Below are positions 17,907 to 27,144 of a stretch of DNA of 64,000 nt, piece after piece. The stretch is from NCBI RefSeq assembly GCF_000153125.2, contig NZ_CM002299.1, forward strand, positions 1 through 64,000. Reading direction: 5' to 3'. The notes beneath the pieces are model-generated. The model did no database searches, had not been told where the DNA came from, and was given only the letters and a program-made list of their open reading frames with translations. A program made the translations under genes and the position numbers. This stretch comes from Congregibacter litoralis KT71. GTDB taxonomy: Bacteria; Pseudomonadota; Gammaproteobacteria; Pseudomonadales; Halieaceae. The first letter of the stretch is position 1, and every line of letters begins with the position of its first letter.

Positions 17907-18724
17907 TCGGGTTGGCATGTGGGACACCAGTAAATGCGGCGACTGCCCATGCTGTCCCGGCGAATCGTGTCCTTGCAGGAATAACAGGGGCGACCATCCC
18001 GTCCAAACACAAAGAAGCGCCGTCGCTCAAAACCCTTGACCGTCTTTTTGAGCGTCGCCGCAAGACGCGGCGGCAGGGTAATACCGCCGGTTTCATAGCT
18101 GCGCCTGGGAAGATCGAGCGTTTCCCGAGCGAGGCGGCCTCGCTCACCGCGGCTGAGATCTCTGGGACGACGCTTTGGGTGCACGCCTGCACAAAACAGA
18201 ATCTCCGAGCGAAGGTAGTTGCCGCTCCCCGCCAGAAAATGCTGATCCAGATACAGCGCCGCCAGGGAACGGCCCGCAAAACGGGGCATGGCAAGACGCT
18301 CGCTGATATCCCGCCACGCGAGCTTCGCCGACAGGAGATCCGGCCCCAGGGTAGCCAGGAAAGGATGCATGCCTATTTCCTCCCGGGGCCACACACTGAT
18401 ATCCGAGGCGCTGTACAGGAGCGCACTGTGACCTGAGGTGTGCAGCGCTAAACGCAGGGAACGGTTTGTCGCCGGCATCTTTCCCCGCTTGGCAATCTTC
18501 CAGACGCCGTAAAGCTGATTGTGGGAGTAAATCGCATAGTCGTTATCGAAGTGGGTCAGGAGTGCTTTTCCGCGGGTCTCCACCTCAAGAACACGCTGTC
18601 CGCTGAGCACCTTCGTAAAACGCTGCAACTCGGGAAACGCAAACGCCACCTCTTCAACGGTCTCGTCGACGAGCACATTCGCGATGCGGTCCGCGGCGCG
18701 GCGGATTTCCGGTCCCTCAGGCAT
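17903..18724 (-). CDS. nei: Endonuclease VIII (Nei) DNA glycosylase
   Basis: A 273-aa Fpg/Nei family enzyme beginning MPEGPEIRRAADR: after Met removal Pro1 is the catalytic amine and Glu2 the acid. The body contains 'FLAGSGNYLRSEILF' (helix-two-turn-helix) and a C-terminal zinc finger with CYSC and CPTC. Nei removes oxidised pyrimidines and cuts the abasic site in base excision repair. The start is fixed by the MPEGPE motif, although the frame is open to 18835. The last four bases overlap the RNase J-like start, giving a DNA repair/RNA decay pair. Confidence 0.93.
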   Translation of the reverse strand: MPEGPEIRRAADRIANVLVDETVEEVAFAFPELQRFTKVLSGQRVLEVETRGKALLTHFDNDYAIYSHNQLYGVWKIAKRGKMPATNRSLRLALHTSGHSALLYSASDISVWPREEIGMHPFLATLGPDLLSAKLAWRDISERLAMPRFAGRSLAALYLDQHFLAGSGNYLRSEILFCAGVHPKRRPRDLSRGERGRLARETLDLPRRSYETGGITLPPRLAATLKKTVKGFERRRFFVFGRDGRPCYSCKDTIRRDSMGSRRIYWCPTCQPE

Positions 18725-18844
18725 TGCGCGCTTCTTCCTCTTTTTCCACGGTCCCCATGCATACGCAGACACAGGCCTCAAGGATGGGTGATACTTGGAA
18801 TCTCCAATAAAAGCCATCCTATCGAGAATGATCAAGAACTCTTC

Positions 18845-20275
18845 ATGCCCCCGCTAAGTACCCGCCTTATCTATGGCGCCGGGGGGGCTGTGTACGCCGT
18901 GAAGGAAGCGGCGTACACGATGTTCATCCTGCTGTTTTACACTCAGGTGCTCGGTCTCAATGGCACCCTGACCGGTCTGATCATCGCCTTGAGTCTGGTC
19001 TGGGACGCCGTCTCCGACCCTCTTGTGGGAACCCTCTCGGATCGCCTTCGCAGCCCTCATGGTCGCCGACATCCCTTCATGGCCTGGAGCATCGTCCCCC
19101 TGGGTCTCGGCTTTATCGGCTTGTTTGCTCCACCCGAGGCTCTCAGCGGCTCCCAGCCGCTTCTTGCCGCCTGGCTGCTGTTCTGGTCCCTGTGGATACG
19201 CACCTTTGTCACCACATTTTCCATTCCCCATCTGGCCCTATCCGCAGAGATTACCAGCGACTACCAGGGCCGAAGCCAGGTCCTCGGCGCCCGCCTGGCC
19301 TTTCTCTTTCTTTTTAGCGTGCTGACCCCTGCGATAGCCCTGACGGTGATCTTCCAATCCGTCGGCGGTGAGGACGGTCGCTTTCTCCAGAGCAACTACC
19401 CGGTGTATGGAGCGTTTTCCTGTGCGGTCTGCTGGGTTTTTGCCAGTGTCACCACCCTGGGCACCCGTCGCTATGCGCAGCCTTCGGATTCCCAGGCCCT
19501 GCCTCCAAGCCGCAGCGTGGGCAACACTCTCACCCAGGATCTGCTGCGGACCCTCGGCAATCGCAGTTTTCGCTACCTCATCGGTTTTGAAGTGACGCTC
19601 ATGGCGAGCTTCGGAGCAGTTTCTGCGCTGAACATGCTGGTCTGGACCTATTACTGGGAATTCGATGCCCGGCAGATCTCGATAATTCTTTCCCTGCCCA
19701 GCTTACTGGCCGTGATGCTGGTCATGCTGAGTCTCCAGCCCCTGGGGCGACATCTTGAGAAGTACCAGTTACTCCAGTTCGCGACCATCGGCCTGATTCT
19801 CAACTGTCTGTGGCTCTATCCCCTGCGGATGCTTCATATCCTTCCCGAGGACGACAGCTCGCTACTGTTCGCCCTGAACTTCGTTTTCATGCTCGTTTTT
19901 ATGTACTGCTTTCTCATGCGGGGCATACAGGCACAATCCATTATTGCGGATATCACCGACGAGCATGAGTGGGAGCACGGCATGCGCCAGGAAGCGGGCT
20001 TTTTTGCCGCCGACAATTTTGCTCAAAAGTTCGCGACGGTGTTTGGTCCCCTTTACGGCGGTCTTGCCGTGGATATTATCGGCCTTGAAACGGGCATGTT
20101 GCCGGGAACGCTCAGCGACGCGGTGCTTGATGGACTGGTCATTGCCTTCGGTCTGGGTTCTCTACCCGGTTTTGTCCTGGCGCTGCTGTTCTCCACTAAA
20201 ATCACCATCAGTCGGGCGCGGGTTGCTGATCTTCAACGCAAGCTTCGGGAGCGCGCCGCGATTGCGGAGGCCTGA
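18845..20275 (+). CDS. Sugar:cation symporter, GPH family MFS transporter
   Basis: A 476-aa protein with about twelve membrane helices and GPH (MFS_2) landmarks: 'SLVWDAVSDPLVGTLSDR' in TM2-loop-TM3 and 'RQEAGFFAADNFAQKFA' near TM10. These proteins import glycosides, pentosides or hexuronides with H+ or Na+. The substrate is not shown by its neighbours, Nei (divergent) and DAHP synthase (downstream). Start placed at ATG 18845, where the family begins (PPLSTRLIYGAGG); upstream in-frame sequence is antisense to nei. Confidence 0.82.
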   Translation: MPPLSTRLIYGAGGAVYAVKEAAYTMFILLFYTQVLGLNGTLTGLIIALSLVWDAVSDPLVGTLSDRLRSPHGRRHPFMAWSIVPLGLGFIGLFAPPEALSGSQPLLAAWLLFWSLWIRTFVTTFSIPHLALSAEITSDYQGRSQVLGARLAFLFLFSVLTPAIALTVIFQSVGGEDGRFLQSNYPVYGAFSCAVCWVFASVTTLGTRRYAQPSDSQALPPSRSVGNTLTQDLLRTLGNRSFRYLIGFEVTLMASFGAVSALNMLVWTYYWEFDARQISIILSLPSLLAVMLVMLSLQPLGRHLEKYQLLQFATIGLILNCLWLYPLRMLHILPEDDSSLLFALNFVFMLVFMYCFLMRGIQAQSIIADITDEHEWEHGMRQEAGFFAADNFAQKFATVFGPLYGGLAVDIIGLETGMLPGTLSDAVLDGLVIAFGLGSLPGFVLALLFSTKITISRARVADLQRKLRERAAIAEA

Positions 20276-20306
20276 GCGGGGCCTGTAAAAGCTGTGAGGG
20301 TTGTGA

Positions 20307-20324
20307 GCGCCGCCCGAGCGGCGC
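20307..20324. terminator. GC-rich hairpin between symporter and DAHP synthase genes
   Basis: GCGCCGC (20307-20313), loop CCGA, GCGGCGC (20318-20324), a perfect 7-bp stem 32 bases after the symporter stop and 35 bases before the aro gene. No T-tract follows on either strand, so it may be a weak terminator or an RNA stabiliser. Confidence 0.4.
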
Positions 20325-20358
20325 AAAATGCGCGCCTCAGAACATCACGGCTTCCACC

Positions 20359-21417
20359 ATGGCTCAAGGTATTTACGATACACGTATCCGTCAGGCGCAA
20401 CCTCTGATCACCCCCTGGGTGCTTGCCGACGAGCAACCCCTGTCCGAAGAACAGGCCACCATCGTAGGGAAAGCCCGGGGGCAGATCGAAGATGTGTTGT
20501 CGGGAAAGGACCCGCGCCTCCTTGTTATCGTGGGTCCCTGCTCGGTTCACGACCCGGCGGCCCTCCTGGAATTTGCGGAGAAACTTCAATCCCACTGCCT
20601 CGATCTCAACGATGCAATTCTGCCCGTTCTGCGGGTTTACTTTGAAAAACCCCGCACCGTCGTGGGCTGGAAGGGTCTCATCAATGATCCGGATCTCGAT
20701 GGCAGTTTTCACATCAACAAAGGTCTGCGCCTGGCGAGAAAAGTGCTTCAGGACATTGCCGACCTGGGTCTGCCGGCGGCGAGTGAGTTTCTGGACACCA
20801 CCTTTGGTCAGTACTACGCGGATTATGTGAGCTTCGCCGCCATCGGTGCGCGCACGGTAGAGAGTCAGATTCATCGGGAGCTGGCGTCGGGGCTATCGAT
20901 GCCCGTGGGATTCAAAAACGCGACGAATGGCGATATCGGCGTTGCCATTGACGCCATTCGCAGCGCCAATCACAGCCACTGGTTTCCCTCCCTTACCCGC
21001 GAGGGCACGCCGGCCATCCTGCAATCCACCGGCAACCCGCACAGCTATCTCATCCTTCGGGGCGGCAAGAGCAGCGGACCGAACTACGCCAGCGCCGCAG
21101 TGCAGGAAGCGGCCACGGCAATGGCAGACGCGGGCCTGGAACCCGGCGTTATTGTGGACTGCAGTCACGGCAACAGCGAAAAGGATCCCCAGCGCCAGGC
21201 CATCGTTGCCTCAGATATCTGCGACCAGATCGAACAAGGCCAGAATGCCCTCCGCGGGGTCATGCTGGAGAGTCATCTCATCGGCGGGAATCAGGCTATC
21301 GGAGACCCAAAGTCCCTGACTTACGGACAGAGCATCACCGATGCCTGCCTGTCCCTCGAGGAGACCCTCCCGGTACTGGATAACCTGGCCGCAGCGGTGA
21401 GCCGGGCCAGGCTATAA
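20359..21417 (+). CDS. 3-deoxy-7-phosphoheptulonate synthase (class I DAHP synthase)
   Basis: A 352-aa protein of the AroF/AroG/AroH family. Landmarks are VIVGPCSVHDP, the active-site 'YFEKPRTVVGWKGLINDP' region, GARTVESQ-HRE, 'MPVGFKNATNGD', 'ILRGGKSSGPNY' and 'VDCSHGNSEKD', which hold the phosphoenolpyruvate and metal ligands (the Cys in GPCS, Glu, His, Asp). It condenses PEP and erythrose 4-phosphate, the first step of the shikimate pathway. Which aromatic amino acid inhibits it cannot be told from this sequence with certainty, so no aroF/G/H symbol is given. It converges on the DUF481 gene. Confidence 0.93.
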   Translation: MAQGIYDTRIRQAQPLITPWVLADEQPLSEEQATIVGKARGQIEDVLSGKDPRLLVIVGPCSVHDPAALLEFAEKLQSHCLDLNDAILPVLRVYFEKPRTVVGWKGLINDPDLDGSFHINKGLRLARKVLQDIADLGLPAASEFLDTTFGQYYADYVSFAAIGARTVESQIHRELASGLSMPVGFKNATNGDIGVAIDAIRSANHSHWFPSLTREGTPAILQSTGNPHSYLILRGGKSSGPNYASAAVQEAATAMADAGLEPGVIVDCSHGNSEKDPQRQAIVASDICDQIEQGQNALRGVMLESHLIGGNQAIGDPKSLTYGQSITDACLSLEETLPVLDNLAAAVSRARL

Positions 21418-21424
21418 GCGCGGT

Positions 21425-22465
21425 TTACCAGCTGTAACCCAGGCGGATACGGTAGGTTTGGTCAACTTTTTCCGTGCCTTCTACCGCACCGGTGTTGACG
21501 TCATAGGCTAGCTCTGCCGATGCCTCAATCCCGTAAAGAAGCGGGAAGGCGAGACCAAAGGTCGTATTGAGCACAATGTTGGACGCCTCATCGAGGTTCC
21601 AGATGCCCTTATGATCGATATAGAGGCGTGAGTCTCCACCAAGATAATTGGAATGCATGTGTACGTCCCAGGTGCTACCTAAATACTCCCGGTCCTCAGC
21701 GCTGACAAAATCTTCCGTGATGTACGCGAGACCGGTTTCCGCCTCCAGGGCGAAAACATCGTCGGTGAAAAACTTGCGGCCCACATAGGGTCCGATGGAC
21801 GTTCTCAAATCCAGATCGGCGAACAGATCCTGCTCTGCCGATGCACCACCACCCCAGTACCAGTTGCCCGTCTGATTGCGATCGTAGCGAGCCCGGGCGG
21901 TCCAGTTTTCGGCGTTCTTGGTGCCGTTGGCTTCATTGACTTCACCAAATGCCTCAACACGATAACGATCTACCAGGCTTTCCCAGCGGGTTTCAAAGCG
22001 ATAATCCAGCTCATCGGTATCGGTGTTACCACGCTGACTGTTGTAGCCAAAGCTCGCCAGTCCACCGAACTTAAAGCCGTTACCCAGTTCCCAGGGTTCG
22101 GGATTGATGCGGGTCAGCTGCCGGAGAGCGTAGCTTTGCTCCGTCGCCTGGGGCAGCGCCAATTGCTCTTCGGCAACTTCCAGGCGAGGCGTTTCCAGCA
22201 CATTGCCGTCGTCCATCTGCAGCACCAGATCGGACTCTACGGTCATGGCGACAATGGTCGATTGATCAATCTCCAGGGTGCCCGCAAAGGCGGTATCGAT
22301 CTTTACCTTGCCGCCATCGGCGTCCTGCACGGTCCCCAGGACCACGGAGCCGTCCTGCATTTCAATGCGATCCAGGGCCGCGGCGCTGAACGATAGACAG
22401 AAGCTGCTGAGAGATAAAACAGCCGTCGTCAGAAATCGACGACCGCCTCGAAGAAGTGTGTACAT
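21425..22465 (-). CDS. DUF481 outer-membrane beta-barrel protein
   Basis: A 346-aa exported protein (signal peptide ending SFSAAA) with an N-terminal SH3-like part of about 80 residues ('IEMQDGSVVLGTV', 'VKIDTAFAGTLEID') and a C-terminal barrel of alternating strands ('GLASFGYNSQRGNTDTDELDYRFETRW' spread over two strands) that ends in 'YRIRLGYSW', an aromatic terminus typical of BamA substrates. DUF481 proteins are salt-induced or structural outer-membrane proteins of unknown transport role. Promoter-proximal region (22466-22574) separates it from the MOSC gene. Confidence 0.82.
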   Translation of the reverse strand: MYTLLRGGRRFLTTAVLSLSSFCLSFSAAALDRIEMQDGSVVLGTVQDADGGKVKIDTAFAGTLEIDQSTIVAMTVESDLVLQMDDGNVLETPRLEVAEEQLALPQATEQSYALRQLTRINPEPWELGNGFKFGGLASFGYNSQRGNTDTDELDYRFETRWESLVDRYRVEAFGEVNEANGTKNAENWTARARYDRNQTGNWYWGGGASAEQDLFADLDLRTSIGPYVGRKFFTDDVFALEAETGLAYITEDFVSAEDREYLGSTWDVHMHSNYLGGDSRLYIDHKGIWNLDEASNIVLNTTFGLAFPLLYGIEASAELAYDVNTGAVEGTEKVDQTYRIRLGYSW

Positions 22466-22574
22466 GGTGATGCCTCAATAGTGTTCGCGTGTTCTTGAGC
22501 GGATAAAAAACCGCGCGCAGTTTACCAGTCTGTACCGGGCATTTGAGCTAATGGCGCTTTGGCAATAGTTGGGA

Positions 22575-23378
22575 TTAATCCAACACGGACACGCTGTCAC
22601 CGACGGTCAACCGGTCCCCCGCTGTGGCAATGGCGTTCATCCCAAAGTAAATGACACCGTCCCGCCGTCGATACTCAGCGAGGACGCGATTGATCAGGGG
22701 ATCTTTTTCCGCGGTTTGTTGGTTGATCGACGGTATGACGCAGCGGGAGCAGGGTTTTACGATTGCCAGCTCCGTGGCCCCGATACGCAGACGCTTCCAC
22801 TGATCCTCTGCATGGGGCACTGCGCCGGCAATAAGCAGATTAGGGCGGAAGCGATCCATGGGAACAGGCACGGGCAGTCGGGCGTTCAGCGCGTCGAGAG
22901 ACGCCTGGGAAATGATCAAAAGAGGAAAACCGTCGGAAAACGCGACGTGCTGTTTCTCAAGACTCTCGGGCAGATAAGCAGCATCAACGCTTCGCGTTGC
23001 GTTCTCGGGACAAAACACCAGGCGGAGGTCCTCACCCAGACGCTCCCTGAGCCAGGCGTTTACCTCCGCTGCCGCACATCGGGCACGGAGCGTATGCTCC
23101 CACACGGTGGCTGAAACCTCCGGACTCTGAGCATCCGGCTGGTCCACATCCATGCAATGCTCGCCAAAAGTCAGGCGCAGCCCATGCTCCCGGGGCGCCA
23201 CCCCCAGCAACGCCATGGCGGGAGCCCGGCGTTGACTGTAAAACTGTCCGGCGCTGTCAATGAGCATCCAGCGGCGATCCCCCGCCAGACCAAAGCGGTC
23301 CATCGTCGCTGAATTCACCTCGTGACCCCGGGCGGACTTCACGGGGTAGCGATAGATGCCGGAAAGCTGCATTGTCAT
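22575..23378 (-). CDS. MOSC domain protein (YcbX/MarC-like)
   Basis: A 267-aa protein with the MOSC_N beta-barrel ('LSGIYRYPVKSARGHEV') and C-terminal MOSC domain with 'RFRPNLLIAGAVPHAEDQW' and the conserved cysteine in 'KPCSRCVIPSINQQT'. MOSC proteins carry a molybdenum cofactor with the metal held by that cysteine; YcbX-type members reduce N-hydroxylated bases together with an iron-sulfur reductase. This one lacks a C-terminal 2Fe-2S domain, so it would need a partner. Its ATG overlaps the stop of the serine hydrolase gene by one base. Confidence 0.85.
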   Translation of the reverse strand: MTMQLSGIYRYPVKSARGHEVNSATMDRFGLAGDRRWMLIDSAGQFYSQRRAPAMALLGVAPREHGLRLTFGEHCMDVDQPDAQSPEVSATVWEHTLRARCAAAEVNAWLRERLGEDLRLVFCPENATRSVDAAYLPESLEKQHVAFSDGFPLLIISQASLDALNARLPVPVPMDRFRPNLLIAGAVPHAEDQWKRLRIGATELAIVKPCSRCVIPSINQQTAEKDPLINRVLAEYRRRDGVIYFGMNAIATAGDRLTVGDSVSVLD

Positions 23379-24706
23379 CAGAATGCCGGTGAACGCAGCT
23401 TCGCCAGGGACAGCAAAAACTCGTGCATGCCCTTGTCCACACCCGCCCCGGTGAGTCCGAGACGCACCACCACGGTTTCCCATTCGGGAATCACCACCAC
23501 GAACTGCCCCGCATGCCCGCCGGCATAAAAGAGGTTTTCCGGGAGCCCCTCAAAGACCACACCATCGGTATTCAGCCAGAACCCCCGCCCGTAGCGGCCT
23601 TTTTCATCCGAGGGACGGGCCGTCACAGAGTCTCGCAGCCAGCGTTGGGATAAAAGCTCGGACCGCCCATGCCAGGCATCCAGCCACAGCTGCCCGGCTT
23701 TCAGCCAGTCCCGGGCCGTGAGATACACATAGCTGGACCCCACCTGCACACCACTGGCATCGGCTTCTGCTACGAGTGAATTCATACCCAGGGGCGCTGT
23801 AAATTCCCGGGCGATCCACGCCTCAAAGGGCTCTTTCAGGGTTTTCTGCCAGAGATAGCTGGCAAAAACCGTATCCCCGCTGGAATAGGAAAAGTGCTCC
23901 CCCGGTGGGTAGGCCTGGGGTTTGCCGGCGGGAATCTCCCACATGGCGGGCGCGGTGTAGAGCATTTTGGTCACATCGCTGCCCGGGCCATAAACCTCAA
24001 CAAAATCCAGGCCGCTCTCCATCTGCAAGAGGTGCAGCAGCGTCAACGTCGGATCAAGGTCCGGACGCTTCGGATCATCCGCCAGCAGCACCGCCAGGGG
24101 CTGAGCCGGATCAATGAGGCCCCGTTCGGTCTGCATACCAATCCAGGTGGCCATAAGGCTCTTGTTCATGGACCAACCCTGGAGGCGGGTCCCGGCCGTG
24201 ATGGGGCTGGCGTAGGCCTCCAGAAGCAGTTCGCCCTGGCGTGCCACGAGCAAGGCATAGGTATTGCGGGCGCCCGTCGAGGCCTCGGGCTCCGCAAACG
24301 CCGCTTCCACCGCGGGGCGCCACGGCGCCGGAACGCCCGGGCCGCTCTCATCGGCGGCAGCAACGCTCAGGGGCGGCGCACCCTCCCCCGGGCCGTTGAG
24401 CGTGCACCCTCTGCCAGAGAGATGCACGGCCTGGGCGTCCACACCCAGCAGAGACGCCGACACCAGCCCCTGCTCCTGATCGACGGTAATGTCCAAGGCA
24501 CCGAGCAAGGGGCCCAGTATCGCCATATTGGGGTTAACATCGCGATCCTGAACAAACTCCGCCGACAGCCCCGAGAGAAAAACACCCGAGCAGACCTGCT
24601 TGGCGCTGTAGCCCACGGCGACCTTCATGGCATCCCTGGCGGTCCAAACACCGAACAGCAGCGTAAGCAGCAGTCCCAGGGATAGAACGGGAATAATTTT
24701 TTTCAT
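23378..24706 (-). CDS. Beta-lactamase-fold serine hydrolase
   Basis: A 442-aa protein with an N-terminal membrane or signal helix (VLSLGLLLTLLFGVW) and a class C beta-lactamase-like catalytic domain: SMNK (S-x-x-K) near residue 180, YSS (Y-x-N position) near residue 275, and HAG in place of the KTG box near residue 410. This combination is usual for EstB-type esterases and D-amino-acid amidases, not for antibiotic-degrading enzymes. It probably acts in the periplasm. The gene overlaps the MOSC gene by one base, suggesting co-translation. Confidence 0.8.
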   Translation of the reverse strand: MKKIIPVLSLGLLLTLLFGVWTARDAMKVAVGYSAKQVCSGVFLSGLSAEFVQDRDVNPNMAILGPLLGALDITVDQEQGLVSASLLGVDAQAVHLSGRGCTLNGPGEGAPPLSVAAADESGPGVPAPWRPAVEAAFAEPEASTGARNTYALLVARQGELLLEAYASPITAGTRLQGWSMNKSLMATWIGMQTERGLIDPAQPLAVLLADDPKRPDLDPTLTLLHLLQMESGLDFVEVYGPGSDVTKMLYTAPAMWEIPAGKPQAYPPGEHFSYSSGDTVFASYLWQKTLKEPFEAWIAREFTAPLGMNSLVAEADASGVQVGSSYVYLTARDWLKAGQLWLDAWHGRSELLSQRWLRDSVTARPSDEKGRYGRGFWLNTDGVVFEGLPENLFYAGGHAGQFVVVIPEWETVVVRLGLTGAGVDKGMHEFLLSLAKLRSPAF

Positions 24707-24928
24707 GCCCTTACTCTCAATTTTCAGCTCTCAAAATTCAGCTCTAAAAACAGGCGCGTCTTCGCCTGTCTCTGTATGCCTTCTTATGGTTTATCGGGCG
24801 TTTTCGCGCCGTCTGGCAACTCCGCTGAATCATCGGTGTCCCATGTCATGGCCCCGAGAGGAATGTAAGGCTCCCACGGTACCGTCGGCGAAGGCCTGTT
24901 AGAATGCCCGCCCTCAGGAGGAACAGCA

Positions 24929-26287
24929 ATGAGTGATCTAGATTTCGACCTTTTCGTCATCGGTGCAGGCTCCGGTGGTGTCCGGGCAGCCCGCATGGCC
25001 GCCGGATTCGGCGCGCGCGTGGCGATCGCCGAGGACCGCTACATGGGCGGCACCTGTGTCAACGTCGGCTGCGTACCCAAGAAGCTCTACGTCTATGCAT
25101 CAGAATTCGGCAAAGCCTTTGACGACGCCCGGGAGTTTGGCTGGGACAGCGGTGAGAAGCGCTTTGAATGGAGCACCCTGCGGGACAACAAGAAAACGGA
25201 GATTGCACGACTCAATGCGATCTACCGCAACATGCTCGATGGGGCCAACGCGACCCTCATCGATGGTCGCGCGCGCATTATCGACGCCAATACCGTAGCC
25301 GTGGGCGATCAGCATTACACGGCGAGCAAGATCCTCATCGCCACGGGCGGCTGGCCCTACAAACCTGAGTTTCCGGGCAATGACCTGGCGGTCACCAGCA
25401 ATGAAGTATTCGATCTGGAGAGTTTTCCCGAGCGCCTGCTGATCATCGGCGGTGGTTACATCGCTGTGGAGTTTGCCGGGATTTTCAACGGCTTGGGCTC
25501 GCGGGTAACCCAGCTTTATCGCGGCCCCCTCTTCCTTCGCGGCTTTGACAGCGATATCCGTGCCCACGCCGCGCAGGAAATCCGCAAGACCGGCGTCGAT
25601 CTTCGCTTTGAGACCAACGTTGTGAGTGCAGAACGGGTTGCCGGTGGACTGGCGGTAGAGCTTACCGATGGCAGCAGCATCGAGGTGGATGCCATCCTCT
25701 GTGCCGCAGGGCGGCGCCCTCATCTTGAGGGTCTTGGCCTCGAAAATACCGACGTCAAACTCACCAGCCATGGCACCATCGAAGTCGATGAGCACTTTCA
25801 GACCGCAGAATCGAGCATTTTTGCCGTGGGCGATGTGATCGGCGGTATGGAGCTCACACCCGTGGCCCTCGCGGAAGGTATGTCCTTTGCCCGACGACAG
25901 TACGGCGATATGGAAAAAAACGTGGACTACGACTTCATTCCCACCGCCGTGTTCTGCCAGCCCAATATCGGCACCGTGGGATTCACGGAGAGCGCGGCGG
26001 AGATCGAGTTCGGCGACATCACCCTGTACAAGTCGACCTTCAAGCCCATGAAGCACACCATCAGCGGTCGTGATGAAAAAACCTTCATGAAACTCATCGT
26101 CGATGACGCCTCGGATCGCGTGGTGGGCGTGCACATGATGGGCCCCGATGCCGGAGAGATCATCCAGGGTATCGGCATCGCTTTGAAGGCCGGCGCCACG
26201 AAGGCGACCTTTGACAGCACCATCGGTATTCATCCCACGGCTGCTGAGGAGTTCGTCACCATGCGGGAGCCCTGGGGCGACGACTAG
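24929..26287 (+). CDS. gor: Glutathione-disulfide reductase
   Basis: A 452-aa pyridine nucleotide-disulfide oxidoreductase. N-terminal FAD motif [14 protein letters not shown], redox-active disulfide in [17 protein letters not shown] motif '[12 protein letters not shown]', the second FAD motif 'FAVGDVIGG', and the C-terminal HPTAAEE with the catalytic His-Glu pair. Together these fit Gor (NADPH-dependent reduction of GSSG), as the residues after the NADPH motif ('[11 protein letters not shown]') carry Arg for NADPH. A strong AGGAGG-type ribosome site lies just before ATG 24929. It is followed by a hairpin and a TSUP gene. Confidence 0.92.
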   Translation: MSDLDFDLFVIGAGSGGVRAARMAAGFGARVAIAEDRYMGGTCVNVGCVPKKLYVYASEFGKAFDDAREFGWDSGEKRFEWSTLRDNKKTEIARLNAIYRNMLDGANATLIDGRARIIDANTVAVGDQHYTASKILIATGGWPYKPEFPGNDLAVTSNEVFDLESFPERLLIIGGGYIAVEFAGIFNGLGSRVTQLYRGPLFLRGFDSDIRAHAAQEIRKTGVDLRFETNVVSAERVAGGLAVELTDGSSIEVDAILCAAGRRPHLEGLGLENTDVKLTSHGTIEVDEHFQTAESSIFAVGDVIGGMELTPVALAEGMSFARRQYGDMEKNVDYDFIPTAVFCQPNIGTVGFTESAAEIEFGDITLYKSTFKPMKHTISGRDEKTFMKLIVDDASDRVVGVHMMGPDAGEIIQGIGIALKAGATKATFDSTIGIHPTAAEEFVTMREPWGDD

Positions 26288-26288
26288 G

Positions 26289-26306
26289 GGCGCTTTCCTG
26301 AGCGCC
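26289..26306 (+). terminator. Perfect short hairpin after gor
   Basis: GGCGCT (26289-26294), loop TTCCTG, AGCGCC (26301-26306), starting one or two bases after the gor stop. There is no T-tract, so it may reduce rather than end transcription into the TSUP gene. Confidence 0.4.
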
Positions 26307-26323
26307 AACAGGCAGGGTAAACA

Positions 26324-27076
26324 ATGAACGTCGAGCTCTGGGAGCTGGCATTGCTCACCGGGGCGGGCACCATCGCGGGGATGCTGAATGTCATCGCCGG
26401 TGGTGGCTCCCTGATGACCGTGCCCATTATGTTGTTCCTGGGACTGTCCGGGCCCGAGGCTAATGGCACCAACCGCATATCCATCATTGCGCAGAACATC
26501 GTCGCGGTGCGCACCTTCTTCCGCCGGGGCTTTTCGGAGTTCCGTCTCAGCCTGACCCTGTCGGCTGCGGCGATTCCCGGCGCCATTCTCGGGGCCCTCG
26601 TCGGGGTGCAACTGGACGGTGAATGGTTTGATCGCGTCCTTGCCCTGGTGATGATCGCCGTGCTCGTACTCATGCAGATCCCCGGCAAAAAGTCAGCGGA
26701 CACTTCCGGCCCCCTGACCCCGAAGCGCTTGATGCTCGGTCATATCCTGATGTTTGCTGCGGGCTGCTGGGGAGGATTTATCCAGGTGGGCGTGGGATTT
26801 ATTCTCATGCCCATTCTCCATCGGGTGATGGGGCTGGATCTGGTGCGCACCAACATGCATAAGGTGTTTATTGCCCTGACCTACAATCTCTTCGCTATCG
26901 TGGTGTTTGCCGCTGCGGTATCCATTCACTGGCAGTTTGGTCTGGCCCTCGCGGCGGGCAACGCCCTGGGCGGGTACTTCGGCGCACGGTTTTCCGTGCA
27001 GGGTGGCGAAGTCTGGATACGCCGGATCTTCACAGGGGTACTGATCATTTTTATTATTAAGCTCCTGCTTCCTTGA
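26324..27076 (+). CDS. TSUP family permease (TauE/SafE type)
   Basis: A 250-aa protein with about eight hydrophobic helices in two halves. 'TGAGTIAGMLNVIAGGGSLMTVP' and 'GGFIQVGVGFILMP' are the two family repeats. TSUP proteins export or take up sulfite, sulfoacetate or related anions in the inner membrane. The substrate is unknown here; being next to gor suggests a sulfur or thiol theme, but that is only inferred. Confidence 0.82.
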   Translation: MNVELWELALLTGAGTIAGMLNVIAGGGSLMTVPIMLFLGLSGPEANGTNRISIIAQNIVAVRTFFRRGFSEFRLSLTLSAAAIPGAILGALVGVQLDGEWFDRVLALVMIAVLVLMQIPGKKSADTSGPLTPKRLMLGHILMFAAGCWGGFIQVGVGFILMPILHRVMGLDLVRTNMHKVFIALTYNLFAIVVFAAAVSIHWQFGLALAAGNALGGYFGARFSVQGGEVWIRRIFTGVLIIFIIKLLLP

Positions 27077-27144
27077 GGATCAGTCAAACCGAACTTTCAG
27101 CGTCCATTCACCTCTAAAAAACTTCTGTGAAGACAGCCAAAAAC

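Noticed and set aside
18521..18844. N-terminal extension of the GPH symporter
   Set aside because: It is antisense to nei and has no relation to MFS N-termini; ATG 18845 fits the family.
25100..26611. Long open frame (503 codons) antisense to glutathione reductase
   Set aside because: It has low-complexity histidine- and glycine-rich composition, typical of the shadow of a GC-rich gene, and gor is certain on the other strand.
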